Both the position numbers and the translations under genes were made by a program. A stretch of 29,262 nt of DNA, taken from contig JAHBMJ010001554.1 in assembly GCA_018398765.1 (NCBI GenBank), positions 1-29,262 of the forward strand. The letters run 5' to 3'. The notes under the pieces are model-generated. The model did no database searches. It was not told where the DNA came from and was given only the letters and a program-made list of their open reading frames with translations. Shown here one piece after another: positions 20,571 to 29,262 of this stretch. Source of the stretch: Chromera velia (lineage: Eukaryota > Sar > Chromeraceae). How positions within the stretch are numbered: the first letter of the stretch is position 1; each line of letters opens with the position of its first letter.

Positions 20571-20858
20571 GGATTCGAAGGTTACGGCGGCTACGGCCAG
20601 CTGCAACCACCCAACACGACCCCCCATCCTGCTGTCTTCGAGTCGAGATTCACCAATCCATCATCTGCTGGGGTGACCCAAGGCCCGTACTCGAACTCTC
20701 ACGCAAGCTACGGATACTGCCCCATAGCTCCGACTCCCACTGGAACACAGACAGCGCCTTCCAATTCCATCGGTCAGTCCATCTCTCTTTCCCTCGATGC
20801 CCTATGCAGTCCCTTTTGGCATGGCCTGGCAGTGACGCAGGTAGACATACAAACCTAG
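20571..20858 (+). pseudogene. Exon-like segment encoding a Gly/Tyr/Gln/Pro-rich region
   Basis: After CTCTGGTCAG the frame reads GFEGYGGYGQLQPPNTTPHP, then about 75 more open codons rich in Ser, Thr, Pro, Asn and Tyr, ending at a TGA at 20856-20858 if unspliced. Possible donors are ATCG|GTCAGT (20773) and ACGCAG|GTAGAC (about 20841). Low-complexity G/Y/Q/N-rich stretches are typical of RNA-binding and condensate-forming proteins, but there is no folded domain to confirm a role. Likely the 5' part of the same decayed plus-strand gene as 21161-21736. Confidence 0.4.
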
Positions 20859-21050
20859 ACATACGGGCAAAGGAATCCGTTGTCCTCCATACTGATTCAC
20901 TGCTCAAGAAGAATATCAGCTGAATTTCCTCTTATGTTCACATACATTCATGTTCCAACTTTTTTTGGTTTTGCAACGCTTCTGCTTCACATAAAAGAAA
21001 AAGAATTGACTGACACAGCTATGCATGTTTTTCTCCTTCCTCCCTTCTTT
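20757..21050 (+). repeat. Direct repeat copy 2, about 295 bp
   Basis: Partner of 19905-20190, offset about 850 bp. It overlaps the end of the exon-like segment, so the duplication includes a potential splice donor (CGGTCAGT) and following intron-like sequence. The upstream flanks of the two copies differ. Confidence 0.85.
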
Positions 21051-21160
21051 GTCCTTCCATTGCTTCCCCTGCTCTATTTCCGAGATCGCTCCCTTTTGTC
21101 ATTCTACCCCAATATACCTCCTATGCCACAACCCCAAATGATCCCGTCCCCTTTATCTAG

Positions 21161-21736
21161 TTCGCCTTCCCTCACGATAATTTGCCGCCTTGGAATTCCG
21201 ACTTCATGTGGAGGCAAATGAATCAGTGACTCCGCCAGTTTGTGAGGGGATTCAACGAGAAGGCGCGTGAGTTCCGACTCGACCACTGGATCTTGAAGAC
21301 TCTGCCTGAGTGGAAGGGTCTACACACCCTTCTGGCACATCTGCAGAGGTATCAGAGAGAGAGGGGGGAACCGGGCAGAACAGGGACTGGTTCATGGTAG
21401 GGAGTTGGACCAGGTCATCGAGCAGGCGATGGCGTCCCTCGGTGCGATTCTTAAGCTTGCTGAGGACATTGAGAGAGAGGGAGATCAGGCAGAGAAAAAG
21501 AAAAAGAAAGAACAGGAGGCAGAGGAGGAAGAGTGAGCCTTGCTTGAGAGGAAACAGGAGCTAGATCGGGAGAGGGTCAAAGCTCAGAAGAAGAAGAAGA
21601 AGGCAAAGGGAGACTCCAGCAGTAACACCATGACATCGGATCCATGCAGATGCGACGACGGACCCCTTCTTAGCGTATGCCGAGCAGAGGCTGCGAGAAG
21701 ACGACAGCATCTGTGTGATGTGTGTAGTCGGAAAGG
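21161..21736 (+). pseudogene. Decayed coding segment: charged, coiled-coil protein with two in-frame TGA and frame shifts
   Basis: After an acceptor-like CCTTTATCTAG the frame reads FAFPHDNLPPWNSDFMWRQM, then a TGA at 21227, then FNEKAREFRLDHWILKTLPE. At the G6 run 21363-21368 the coding frame moves by +1 and continues as LVHGRELDQVIEQAMASLGA and a Glu/Lys-rich helix. A TGA at 21534 interrupts it, followed by LLERKQELDRERVKAQKK. A further +1 move before about 21649 leads to DPFLAYAEQRLREDDSICVM, ending at a possible donor AAG|GTGCTC (21736). Protein-like composition on both sides of each break argues for a real gene now broken, or for sequence errors. No family recognised. Confidence 0.45.
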
Positions 21737-21803
21737 TGCTCGGTCTTTTCCCGTCAAGTCAATCTGTGAGTTAGTCAGTCAGTGAGTCAGTCAGTCTATC
21801 TGA

Positions 21804-21836
<33 letters not shown>

Positions 21837-22266
21837 ATCTATCATATTCTGTGCAGACTTTTCATTTTTTCCTTCCTCTCTCTGTTTTTTTTTCCATTTT
21901 TGTCTCACTTTTTGCTTGGTGTTTTTGTCAGGCGGTTCATCCAAAACTTTTTACCTCCTCCCTGTACCAGTTCTTCCTTTCCTTTCAAGTTGCTTTTGAT
22001 GCACCAGGATGCACATGTCTGCATGTAAGGCTGCTCATCATTCCGTGCCCGGACATATGAATTACGATCAAGCTCATTGTGTGTGGATGTGCGTGGAAGT
22101 AAAGTCAGGTGCCGGTTGGATTAATATGTAAAACACAACTTTCGTGTACATCCATGCAAACGAGTGTGGCTGTGCTTGCTGCTGGGAGAGTTTATGATTT
22201 TAGAGGAAACGAAAGTGTCAATTTGAGTCTGCGAATCTGACATTTTCCTTCTTCTGTCTCTTGCAG

Positions 22267-22337
22267 AATATGCGATTAAGTACTCCCTCAACCCGGTTGA
22301 CGGGTCCCTGGAATCTGAATTTCAGGTCGACCTGTAG
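22267..22337 (+). pseudogene. Possible terminal exon of the unknown plus-strand gene
   Basis: CTTCTGTCTCTTGCAG is a strong acceptor. One frame then reads YAIKYSLNPVDGSLESEFQV followed by a stop at 22335-22337. A second frame stays open to about 22482 but becomes Gly/Arg-rich and less protein-like. The phase does not match the donor at 21736 without another shift. Unrecognised. Confidence 0.3.
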
Positions 22338-23034
22338 GACCATCAATCTGGTTGGGTTGGGGAAGGTTAGAGGGGAAGGGAAACGCTCTGGTGGGGGGGC
22401 AAGTGCGGGAGTGCCTCGTGTTGGAGTGGGTCGGAGGCGGGACAGTGCTCAAGAACATGAGTCAGTTGATGTACAGTCCTAATGTACAGTCGCACTTTCT
22501 TCTTGCATCTACTGATAGCTAGTGTATGCGTGAAGGGCGGTTGGGGGGATAGGGTGGAGGGTTATGTGTGTATGTGTGTGTGTATATGTGTGTGTGTGTG
22601 TATGTGTGTGTTCTGAGACTTGGATCTGAGCGACCATTTCTTCTAATTGGCTTTTGCTGTTTCTTTCCCCTGATCGCTTTCCCGTTCTTCTTCTCGATCC
22701 ATTCCTTCGATCTAAGACTTCTCCTTCCTATTTCTCTCCTGGCGTATAGGAACGTTGTCGCACCTTTGCAGACATTGGTGATTCAACCATTTAGCCATCC
22801 CACTAGCTTCAAACAGGCAGCCATATATGCAGGCAGGCAGACAGAGACATAAGTCAGCGATCCATGCATGTAGAGTGCGTGTGGTCATGCAGTAAAAGAT
22901 CCTTCACTTCCTTCCAGCAGTCTGCAAGATTGCCTGGAATCCGCTTTTGACAACACACGCACAAAATAATTAATTCTGAATCATGTTAATATGGTGAGCG
23001 ATGACCAAATAGTCTCCCTGTCTTCTACTTTTTA
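22338..23034. other. Spacer with a (TG)n tract, no gene seen
   Basis: A GTGTGT/TATGTG microsatellite fills 22562-22612. The rest is mixed sequence, pyrimidine-rich around 22630-22740 as in introns of a plus-strand transcript. 22800-22855 has a short GCAGGCAGACAGAGA tract. Confidence 0.55.
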
Positions 23035-23397
23035 GTGCATGCAGGCGACCTAACACCTTTGGCTTCGGCCAAAGTTCTACTAGGGGTGGCGAAGGGGGTG
23101 GACTGCGGATCGCCTGTGCACATGCTTGCGCTTTTTATTTTACGTGAAAGCAGGGACAGTTCCCTCAATAATAACGTCTTTTTGCACCATCAGGCATTGG
23201 CTAAACAGATACTTCTTGCGCACGAGCTGATGAGAAGACGTTTTGGACGAAGTCTTCAACTCTTTGTTGCATACGCAGTATTGACCGAGCTGCAGAAGAC
23301 GAAGAACAAAACAAAGAAGTTCATTGACATGCTATTTGCTGGAGCTAAAGGAACAAGAGAGTCGGTTTCAGTTCTGAGCAGACATCTTGTTAGTTAA
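23035..23397 (+). CDS. Hypothetical exon or small ORF, helical protein of unknown function
   Basis: A 120-codon frame follows TACTTTTTAG / GCATGCAG acceptor-like sequences and ends at TAA 23395-23397. Typical stretches are ASAKVLLGVAKGVDC, VFLHHQALAKQILLAHELM, LQLFVAYAVLTELQKT and KKFIDMLFAGAKGTRESVSV. Amphipathic, helix-rich composition is unlike the simple-repeat frames elsewhere in the window. The frame has no ATG near its 5' end (first Met is in VHMLALF), so it is more likely a spliced terminal exon than a free-standing gene. No family recognised. Confidence 0.4.
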   Translation: MHAGDLTPLASAKVLLGVAKGVDCGSPVHMLALFILRESRDSSLNNNVFLHHQALAKQILLAHELMRRRFGRSLQLFVAYAVLTELQKTKNKTKKFIDMLFAGAKGTRESVSVLSRHLVS

Positions 23398-23449
23398 AAT
23401 AGTGAAGGATTATTTTTCACTGTTCATTTTTCATGCCGTATGCATGCAG

Positions 23450-23847
23450 GCACCCTTCTTTCATCATCCTTCAGAGGATCGAGGATGTCAACTTGAAGGA
23501 GGCTCTTGCCCACCCGAAAAACAAAGCCACACAGAGAACCATTGACCGACTGCTGAAGGATCGAGTGGGAGGAGGAGAAGCAGGGATCGGAGAAGCGCTC
23601 TGACATCCCATCCCTGATTAGCGACCTCAAGCAGGTCGCTTCCCTGAATGACCATAGAATTACGACGGGCAGAGGAGTACAGGTCTTCAGTGAGGACAGG
23701 GATATGCAGGTGGAGGCAAAAGTTAGTGGTATTCCTCTCTGGAAGGCTGCCACGGTCCAGAGAAAAACAGACGGACTTCTTCGGTCAGTTCATCTCCCTG
23801 CAATGCCAATTTCAGTTTGTGCATGGATCCCATTGAGTATGGGATGA
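23450..23847 (+). pseudogene. Exon-like coding segment with one +1 frame shift, unknown protein
   Basis: After GTATGCATGCAG the frame reads HPSFIILQRIEDVNLKEALA and TQRTIDRLLKD, then would stop at the TGA at 23601. From about 23563 the next frame is coding-like (EWEEEKQGSEKRSDIPSLIS, then LKQVASLNDHRITTGRGVQV and MQVEAKVSGIPLWKAATVQ) to a TGA at 23845-23847. One surplus nucleotide near 23560 explains the break. Charged, protein-like composition; no family recognised. Probably part of the same decayed locus as 20571-22337, which is inference. Confidence 0.4.
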
Positions 23848-24430
23848 CTAGTCACCCTACCAGAATCTTATATGCCACATACTTGTCGCATGTTTGGTTG
23901 GGCTCCTGAAAGGAACACTTTGTCTGCATGTTTTTCGATGTAGTGAGGACTGCGCCAACAAGCCATAGATTAGTAGAGTCCCTCTCCAGCTTTTTCAGAA
24001 AGGTGTAAATGGTTTTTGACCTTTCCTCTTCGTCTGTTTCTCATCTCAATTCCCTTAGATTTTTGTTCTTATTTCCTCCCTCGATCCCACTCCTCTTTTT
24101 GCTCGTTTTGCTTAGATAGACTGTGTGGTACATCAATTTAAGCGTGTGTCTCCTCTTCATTTTTCTTCATCCATTTTTTTTGTTGGTGTTTTAGGATCCC
24201 AAGACTTTACCTACATGTGGTGCATGCCATTGGTTTTTGTTGCAGACAAACTCTAAGTTACTCTTCTCTAACAAGTCTTGTACACGGAGATGGACCAGGA
24301 TCTGACATCATCGTAAACCTCTTCCTCTAGTGCAACGTCTGCATATCTGTATCAAGAAAGCATCAAGTAACAGGAGCAGACTTTCTCTAGAAATTCTCAG
24401 TTGGCTTTCATAGGGTCAAATTAGATTTCA
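23848..24430. other. Non-coding, T-rich flank, no gene seen
   Basis: Only short frames; pyrimidine-rich from 24010 to 24190. It grades into the AT-rich island. Confidence 0.5.
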
Positions 24431-25450
24431 TTGTCGGAGATCTTCTGTCATACATCCATCTATCTGTCTACATACATATGTATTAATCTGTCTGTACATA
24501 TAGTAATAATAAAATTGATGAGAGATCTATACGGTTGCTCTCTAAGTCTTTTCTTAAAATAATGAAATTCAATTCAATCTGATCTATTGTTATCCATTTT
24601 CCTAAAATAGTGAAATTCACTTCAATCTGATCTATTGTTATCTATTGATGAGCTAGTTAATAATTCATAAAAAACCTAGTTTAAGCTAAATGCATTGGAT
24701 TAATATGAACTTATATAAGAACAATACTAATTACTGTAGCCCTCTACTCCGTACAAAGAAAGTGCAAACGTATTCTTATGAATAGAAATAAAAGTTAGAG
24801 TACTAGTATAATAAAACCTAAAATAAAACACTTTTGAAATAATTTAGCCTATATTATTTACGAAATAGTACTCTGCATCAGTGGGTTAACTCAAAGGGAT
24901 ACTTTCATAATAATTATAAATTTTTATAGTGACTCTGAATTTCATAATGATTATGGGGAGTTACCTAACTTTGGAAGCCGATTTCTCACCAAAAAATCAT
25001 TTTCTCAAAAAACGGTTTAAACGAGTTAATTTTTCTTATAAAGATGAATCTTTTCGGCTGTAAAACTCCTTCAAATTCTTATTTTTTTCATAAGACCATC
25101 CATAATGATTATGAAGATTTTATAGTCACTATAATGATGCCATAATGATTAACGAGTTAACTCACTAATATGTATTATGATATATACGGACGTACTTTTA
25201 AGAAGTAATACAACGTAATCTAAAATATATCATTATAACTAATATTATAAATATTAGTATAAATATATGATATTAATATAATCATTATTCTAATCTAGAT
25301 GTACAGTCATATACTATGATATGAATTTATCAATTAATAGATTTTTAAAAACTTCTAAAAACTAAGATTCCATAAAATCAGCTAGCAAGCATAAACATGT
25401 TTGTTTACTTTAGTGACTCAAGTATCACTTCGTTCAAGTTTTTCTCTACA
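24430..25450. other. AT-rich island with short repeats
   Basis: Composition falls abruptly to very AT-rich compared with both flanks. It contains a roughly 48-bp tandem duplication (AAATTCA.TTCAATCTGATCTATTGTTATC) at about 24555-24652, and repeated copies of the palindromic CATAATGATTATG (24943, 25101, with variants at 24906 and 25141). GAGTTAACTC-type palindromes also occur. No open frame of note. Origin (organellar, viral or repeat-derived) not recognised. Confidence 0.7.
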
Positions 25451-25690
25451 TATCTTTTTCGCTTCTTGCTTGTTTATCTATAAGATGGGTAATTTAGTGA
25501 ATTTAGTCAATGTAGAATGGGCACCGTCAGACGCATACGCCCTCAGGAAAGGCAACAAGACTGCATGCTTGATATATCTAGGTAGATCCCCACCCACCCA
25601 TGTTTCTGTATAAAGTTCTTTCCTGTTTTCCTTTAATCAATTGATCCTTCTCTTTCTCAACGCTCTTTCTCCTCGATACAAATTCATGAA
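25450..25690 (+). repeat. Direct repeat copy 1, about 240 bp
   Basis: Shares with 26030-26257 the strings AGTGAATT.AGTCAATGTAGAAT, CGCCCTCA, GATCCCCACCCACCCATGT, AAAGTTCTTTCCT.TTTTCCTTTAAT.AATTGATCC and TCTTTCTC.A.GCTCTTT. About 80-85% identical by eye. Confidence 0.85.
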
Positions 25691-26029
25691 AGAAACAACC
25701 CTTGACTCTGCCCCCCACCCACAACACCCCCACCCTCCCACCGGATGGGCGCCTGGACTTGCTGAACGTATAACAGGATACAGAGTGGTTCGAAAAGACA
25801 AAGCTACAATGACTTATCTGCATTTGTGTATGGAGAGAGACACATGCCTCTCTCAGAGCTTGCAGCGGACGATTGCTATATAAAAGAAAAACGAAAACGA
25901 GGAAGGTTACAGGAAGAGCACTGGTATGACTCTCCTGAACACTGGAGAAGGAACAGAGAAAGAAGAATTAAACGAGAGAGCAAAGCAGGGAATTCGATCT
26001 CTTTCTTTTGATGGTTCATCTCTACACAT

Positions 26030-26257
26030 TATTTTTGCTTCTCGCTTGCTTATGTACAGAGTGAGTAATTCAGTGAATTCAGTCAATGTAGAATGCGCAC
26101 CATCAGACGTATACGCCCTCAAGAGAGATGAAAAGACTGTATGTTTGATACACTTAGATAGATCCCCACCCACCCATGTCTCTGCATAAAGTTCTTTCCT
26201 ATTTTCCTTTAATTAATTGATCCTTCTCTTTCTCGATGCTCTTTGCCGTCGATATAA
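26030..26257 (+). repeat. Direct repeat copy 2, about 230 bp
   Basis: Second copy, about 576 bp downstream of the first and in the same orientation. It is cut at its right end by the inverted repeat of the transposon at 26258. The pair may be terminal repeats of an unknown element or a simple segmental duplication. Confidence 0.85.
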
Positions 26258-26897
26258 ATCATAGTTGCACTAGTACAGTACAGTATAGAAGCAAAACTAG
26301 TACAGTACAGTATAGTATAGTTCGAGCGGCCCGCCCTGCTTTACTTTACTAAGTTGGGTAAGCCGCCCACCGGTTGTCCCACTACCTTTTTATAAGCTTT
26401 TAAACTAAGTTTTAGCATGTTTTTCCTTATGTTTTTCGTGGGTTACTAACTCCCGGAGTGTGCTGCATGCACTCATGAACCATTAGTTCACGTTTTAGTC
26501 ATGAGCTGCCAAAAATTCATTTATAGGCAAAAAGTCTTCTTCTGAGGGGCGAAAACCCCCCTAAAAGCACGCTATAACCCCCTTTAAAAACCACAAAATT
26601 CACTTTTCAAAGAGGCTCTACCAAAACTTCAGGAGTGCGTGCAGCACATCCTGGAGAGTTCAGGGCCTAGGACCTAAAATTGGAGTATGTTTTGCGGACT
26701 GTGTCATTTTGGAGAGTTCACGAAGGCTAAAGGGACCTAAAAACCGAGAGTAATCACCATCATCGGTGTATCGCAGCCCGATGACCTAAATACGGAGTGT
26801 GTTAGAGACGTACACTGCAAGTTGTTGACCTACAGTGTTTTTAGTAACTTTTTACTAATATAAAGTTTGCATTCTAAAATATAAATTAGAGAAAAAG

Positions 26898-27032
26898 ATG
26901 GCTTCAAGTGAAGCTTTTCAACCGTTACCACGAGAATACAAGGTTTCTATTCTACCCCTTGGATTCTTAGACGACGTTTTGCATATTGAAGTCGAGGTGC
27001 AGAGGAAATCTAGGGCAACGATGTCCTTGTAG
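26898..27032 (+). pseudogene. Short ORF inside the transposon, possible transposase N-terminal remnant
   Basis: ATG GCT TCA opens a 44-codon frame, MASSEAFQPLPREYKVSILP and on to HIEVEVQRKSR, ending TAG. It is preceded by TACTAATATAAAG, a TATA-like sequence 40 nt upstream. A transposon gene start is plausible by position only; no domain seen. Confidence 0.35.
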
Positions 27033-27120
27033 ATGACGTTGAAGTGGTGCAAGGCAGTACAGGCTGCGACGCCCCCTCTTCAGCTTAACTGTATATCATC
27101 GGGGATGACAGCGCCGCACC

Positions 27121-27456
27121 TGCTTACACCCTAAGTTATAGGCCGCCAAGTTGAACATGGTGGAGGGCTTGGAGCGGGGGTTCTCTCTCTACGACTAGGT
27201 TTACTCTGAGAAGAGAAACCGTCTCACCCAGCCGCACCAGGACTTGCTGGTCACTACACACGCCAACCTCCACCTCCAGAGGGTTCATCAGAGGAACGCC
27301 GGGCACCACAGAAGAGAGATACAGATTTTGGGACTCCAATGACTTGATCTTGCATCGAATGAGTCTGCCGAGGCATTTAATGATGAGCTAGATGGAGAGA
27401 TGACGGTTGAATACCTGAAAAGCATCGGACTAGAGTTTAAAGAGGCTCCTTTCTGA
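27121..27456 (+). pseudogene. hAT-type transposase C-terminal (dimerisation) remnant with three in-frame stops
   Basis: One frame of 112 codons reads CLHPKL-stop-AAKLNMVEGLERGFSLYD-stop-VYSEKRNRLTQPHQDLLVTT, then HANLHL, a TGA at 27340, and LDLASNESAEAFNDELDGEM to a final TGA at 27454. The order HP-L ... ERxFS ... KRNRL ... L---NL is the signature of the hAT dimerisation region, here shortened. TAG at 27139 and 27196 and TGA at 27340 make it non-functional. Confidence 0.6.
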
Positions 27457-27668
27457 GTCACTGTAATTCATCATCACTATATCATAACTTAGCACACGTT
27501 GATAGAGCATTAACATAGGTTAAGAGACCTCCAAGGATGCTAAAAATAGAAGAATTTTTTTTTAAAGGTCTAGTACAGTAGTACAGTACAGTGTAGATGT
27601 CATAGTATAGTAGTACAGTACAGTACAGTGTAGTATAGTGTAGTATAGTGTACTTGTGCAACTATGAT

Positions 27669-28372
27669 CAGAACGAACAGAAACAAGATAAAAAGAAATG
27701 CAGATAAGACAGAAACGAGCATTGCTTTACACAGAAAAGAAAACTAGAAAGAAAAACTTACCGACTTAAGGCTAAATTTTGAGACGAGAGCAGAGTTCTC
27801 CGCAGAGTGCGAAATATCAGGGAGAGTTACCGGCGTTGAGCTCAAGATGCAGCCTTGAATGGAACGGAAGACCGAGGGCACTTTATCTATAGATACTGTA
27901 CTATACTTCTATATACAAGCTTTCATATATCATTGTATATGGAGAGACTGCATGCTGTTGTCGTAGACTTAATTAATTACAAGTCAGTTTGCGCGCCTTT
28001 GCGCACCTTGCGCACGAAAGTAAGTCTGGTGCGGATCTGAGTGGCATGTAGTGAGAAATTTCGGCTCTTTTACTCAAGTGCACGGCTTGCAGCTAAAAGT
28101 GCAATATTTTTTTTGAAAAATTCATATTGAAGGTGAGGTGGGGGACGGAAAATTCTGAATAAATTAGGAAAAAATAGAAAACTATCTTCTGACATTAAAG
28201 TTAAAGCACTGACCTTTGAGTGAAGCGACAAAAGGCACTCACCTTTTTAACTTCACCGGTCATTTCTCGGATGACCATGCAGTTGTATGACTGACTGACA
28301 GCTAGATTAATTATAATATATACCGTGTTCAGCTGAAATTTGCATAGCACACTTGATTTGGATTAATTTCAG
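27669..28372. other. Spacer between two transposable elements, no gene seen
   Basis: AT-leaning mixed sequence. A TTGCGC motif repeats at 27988-28013 (TTTGCGCGCCTTTGCGCACC). Open frames are short and unconvincing. Confidence 0.5.
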
Positions 28373-28680
28373 ACAAAAAAAAATGAGTTTTAAAATATAT
28401 GCTAGGGGCTCCCAACATGTTGAGGAAAGGGCTTCGGCACTCCATTTACATGCCCAACAACTTTCCGGGGCCCGATTCAATTTATTTGAAATTCAGATTC
28501 AGATCTGACAGACTGAATTTCGTCAGATCTAAATCTGAATTTCATCAGATCTGAATCTGAATTTCGAATCGGGCCCCGGAAAGTCGTTGGGCGTGGAAGT
28601 GGAGTGCCGGGGCCCCTTTTCGAACATGTTGGGGGCCGCCCCCAGCATAGATCTGAAATCTTTTTTTTTTTCAAAAAAAT
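28373..28680. mobile_element. Foldback (long palindrome) element, about 300 bp
   Basis: The left arm (about 28373-28500) contains TATGCTAGGGGCTCCCAACA, CGGCACTCCA, TGCCCAACAACTTTCCGGGG and GATTCAGATCTG. The right arm (about 28545-28680), reversed, contains TATGCTGGGGG, CCCAACATGTTC, CGGCACTCCACTTCC, GCCCAACGACTTTCCGGGGC and AGATTCAGATCT. The arms pair over about 100 bp with few mismatches. The short centre holds further TCAGATCTGAATCTGAATTT repeats. Typical of a non-autonomous foldback element or MITE; it has no coding capacity. Confidence 0.8.
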
Positions 28681-29262
28681 AAATCCTAAATCGCATCCTG
28701 TGACGAAATTGCAAAATTTAAGTGTATATACGTGGTATAGAAGCTTGCAAAAAAAAAAAAAGAAGAAAAAGAAGAATGCATGCATGTATGCATCATTTTA
28801 AAAATGAACAAGCTATAGCTATATAAGCCCTAGCCCTTGAATTATGACCATTCAACCACCCTTTGCATCGACTGATCTGTATGGATGAATCTGTATGGTT
28901 TTCTTTTTCATTTTTCAATTCTTTTTTTTTTTTATAAAAAAAAATGGTCAGCTTCAGGTGGGGCCCTATCTGAAAGCAGTATAAGCGCTCTCATCGCGCA
29001 CGTACGCGTCGACGACAGACGTGTAACAATGGCGCAAAATATAAGAGCAAAGGGTGACATGGTGTTTGTCTGTGTGCGAGTCAGTGGGTGTCGGCAGGTG
29101 TTTGTCTATAGGTACGTTAGGGTGGTATACGCCCATTTGGCTACAATTCAAGGGCCAGGGCATCGTGAGCTGTATGACTTTGATTTCTTTTTTCTCTTAA
29201 ATAAATGTCTTTGCCGTCTCTGCCGTCTCTGCAGGTTACTTGGAGCGACTGACTCTCTCTCT
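28681..29262. other. Right end of window, no firm gene
   Basis: Poly-A and poly-T tracts occur at 28749-28775 and 28922-28944. A 47-codon plus-strand frame starts at about 29029 (MAQNIRAKGDMVFVCVRVSG) and ends near 29172, but it has no recognisable domain. TCTCTGCAG at 29230 is acceptor-like and could precede an exon beyond the window. Confidence 0.4.

Larger units (their letters stand above)
26258..27668 (+). mobile_element. Decayed DNA transposon with terminal inverted repeats, hAT-like
   Basis: Left end ATCATAGTTGCACTAGTACA and right end, reversed, ATCATAGTTGCACAAGTACA pair at 19 of 20 positions. Both ends carry subterminal clusters of GTACAGTA / CAGTATAG motifs (26271-26325 and 27570-27650), as often seen for transposase-binding sites. 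An internal imperfect inverted repeat (GTGTGCTGCATGCAC at about 26458, GTGCGTGCAGCACAT at about 26635) lies in the left arm. Transposase remains at 27121-27456 point to the hAT superfamily. I could not find an intact 8-bp target duplication, so the element may be old or its exact ends a few bases off. Confidence 0.7.

Noticed and set aside
25780-26330. tRNA gene suggested by GTTCGA strings
   Set aside because: No cloverleaf can be drawn around either GTTCGA; the strings are isolated.

Overview
The window is eukaryotic nuclear DNA. It has one clearly intact gene, 15 exons and 14 GT-AG introns on the minus strand (positions 3672-9988), set among repeats and decayed elements. Long simple-sequence tracts, spliceosomal introns of 170-377 nt and a mitochondrial-type presequence point to a protist with a repeat-rich genome. 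A chromerid or other alveolate would fit, but that is inference; nothing here fixes the species.

The intact gene is the main result. Its exons join without a break into a 918-residue protein: a mitochondrial-type N-terminal extension, a two-[4Fe-4S] ferredoxin domain, a complete [FeFe]-hydrogenase catalytic domain with all H-cluster cysteines, a linker of about 60 residues, and a C-terminal FAD/NADPH reductase module of the cytochrome P450 reductase / sulfite reductase flavoprotein (CPR/CysJ) type. The flavodoxin (FMN) domain that normally precedes that module is absent. The protein looks like a one-chain NADP(H):H2 oxidoreductase with the route NADPH - FAD - 2x[4Fe-4S] - H-cluster, probably in mitochondria or a related organelle.

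Layout. 1-640: 5' end of a minus-strand LTR retrotransposon (gag-like ORF start, primer binding site, 321-bp LTR). 641-3671: no gene seen; purine/pyrimidine-skewed DNA and microsatellites. 3672-9988: hydrogenase-reductase gene. 9989-11650: its upstream region, no gene recognised. 11655-15920: satellite domain, made of a (GTCA)n tract, a 190-200 bp satellite whose orientation flips near 12620, and a 2.5-kb (TGTC)n higher-order array. 15921-19800: no firm gene; one weak exon candidate and a hairpin cluster. 19810-23847: several plus-strand stretches that read like exons of an unknown gene (Gly/Tyr/Gln/Pro-rich, then charged coiled-coil) but carry in-frame TGA codons and +1 frame shifts, so probably a decayed gene. 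24430-25450: markedly AT-rich island. 25450-26265: a pair of direct repeats. 26258-27668: a DNA transposon with terminal inverted repeats and the remains of a hAT-type transposase. 28373-28680: a foldback (long palindrome) element. The rest is unassigned.

Only the hydrogenase-reductase gene has a readable physiological role; the other recognisable items are selfish or structural DNA or decayed coding sequence.
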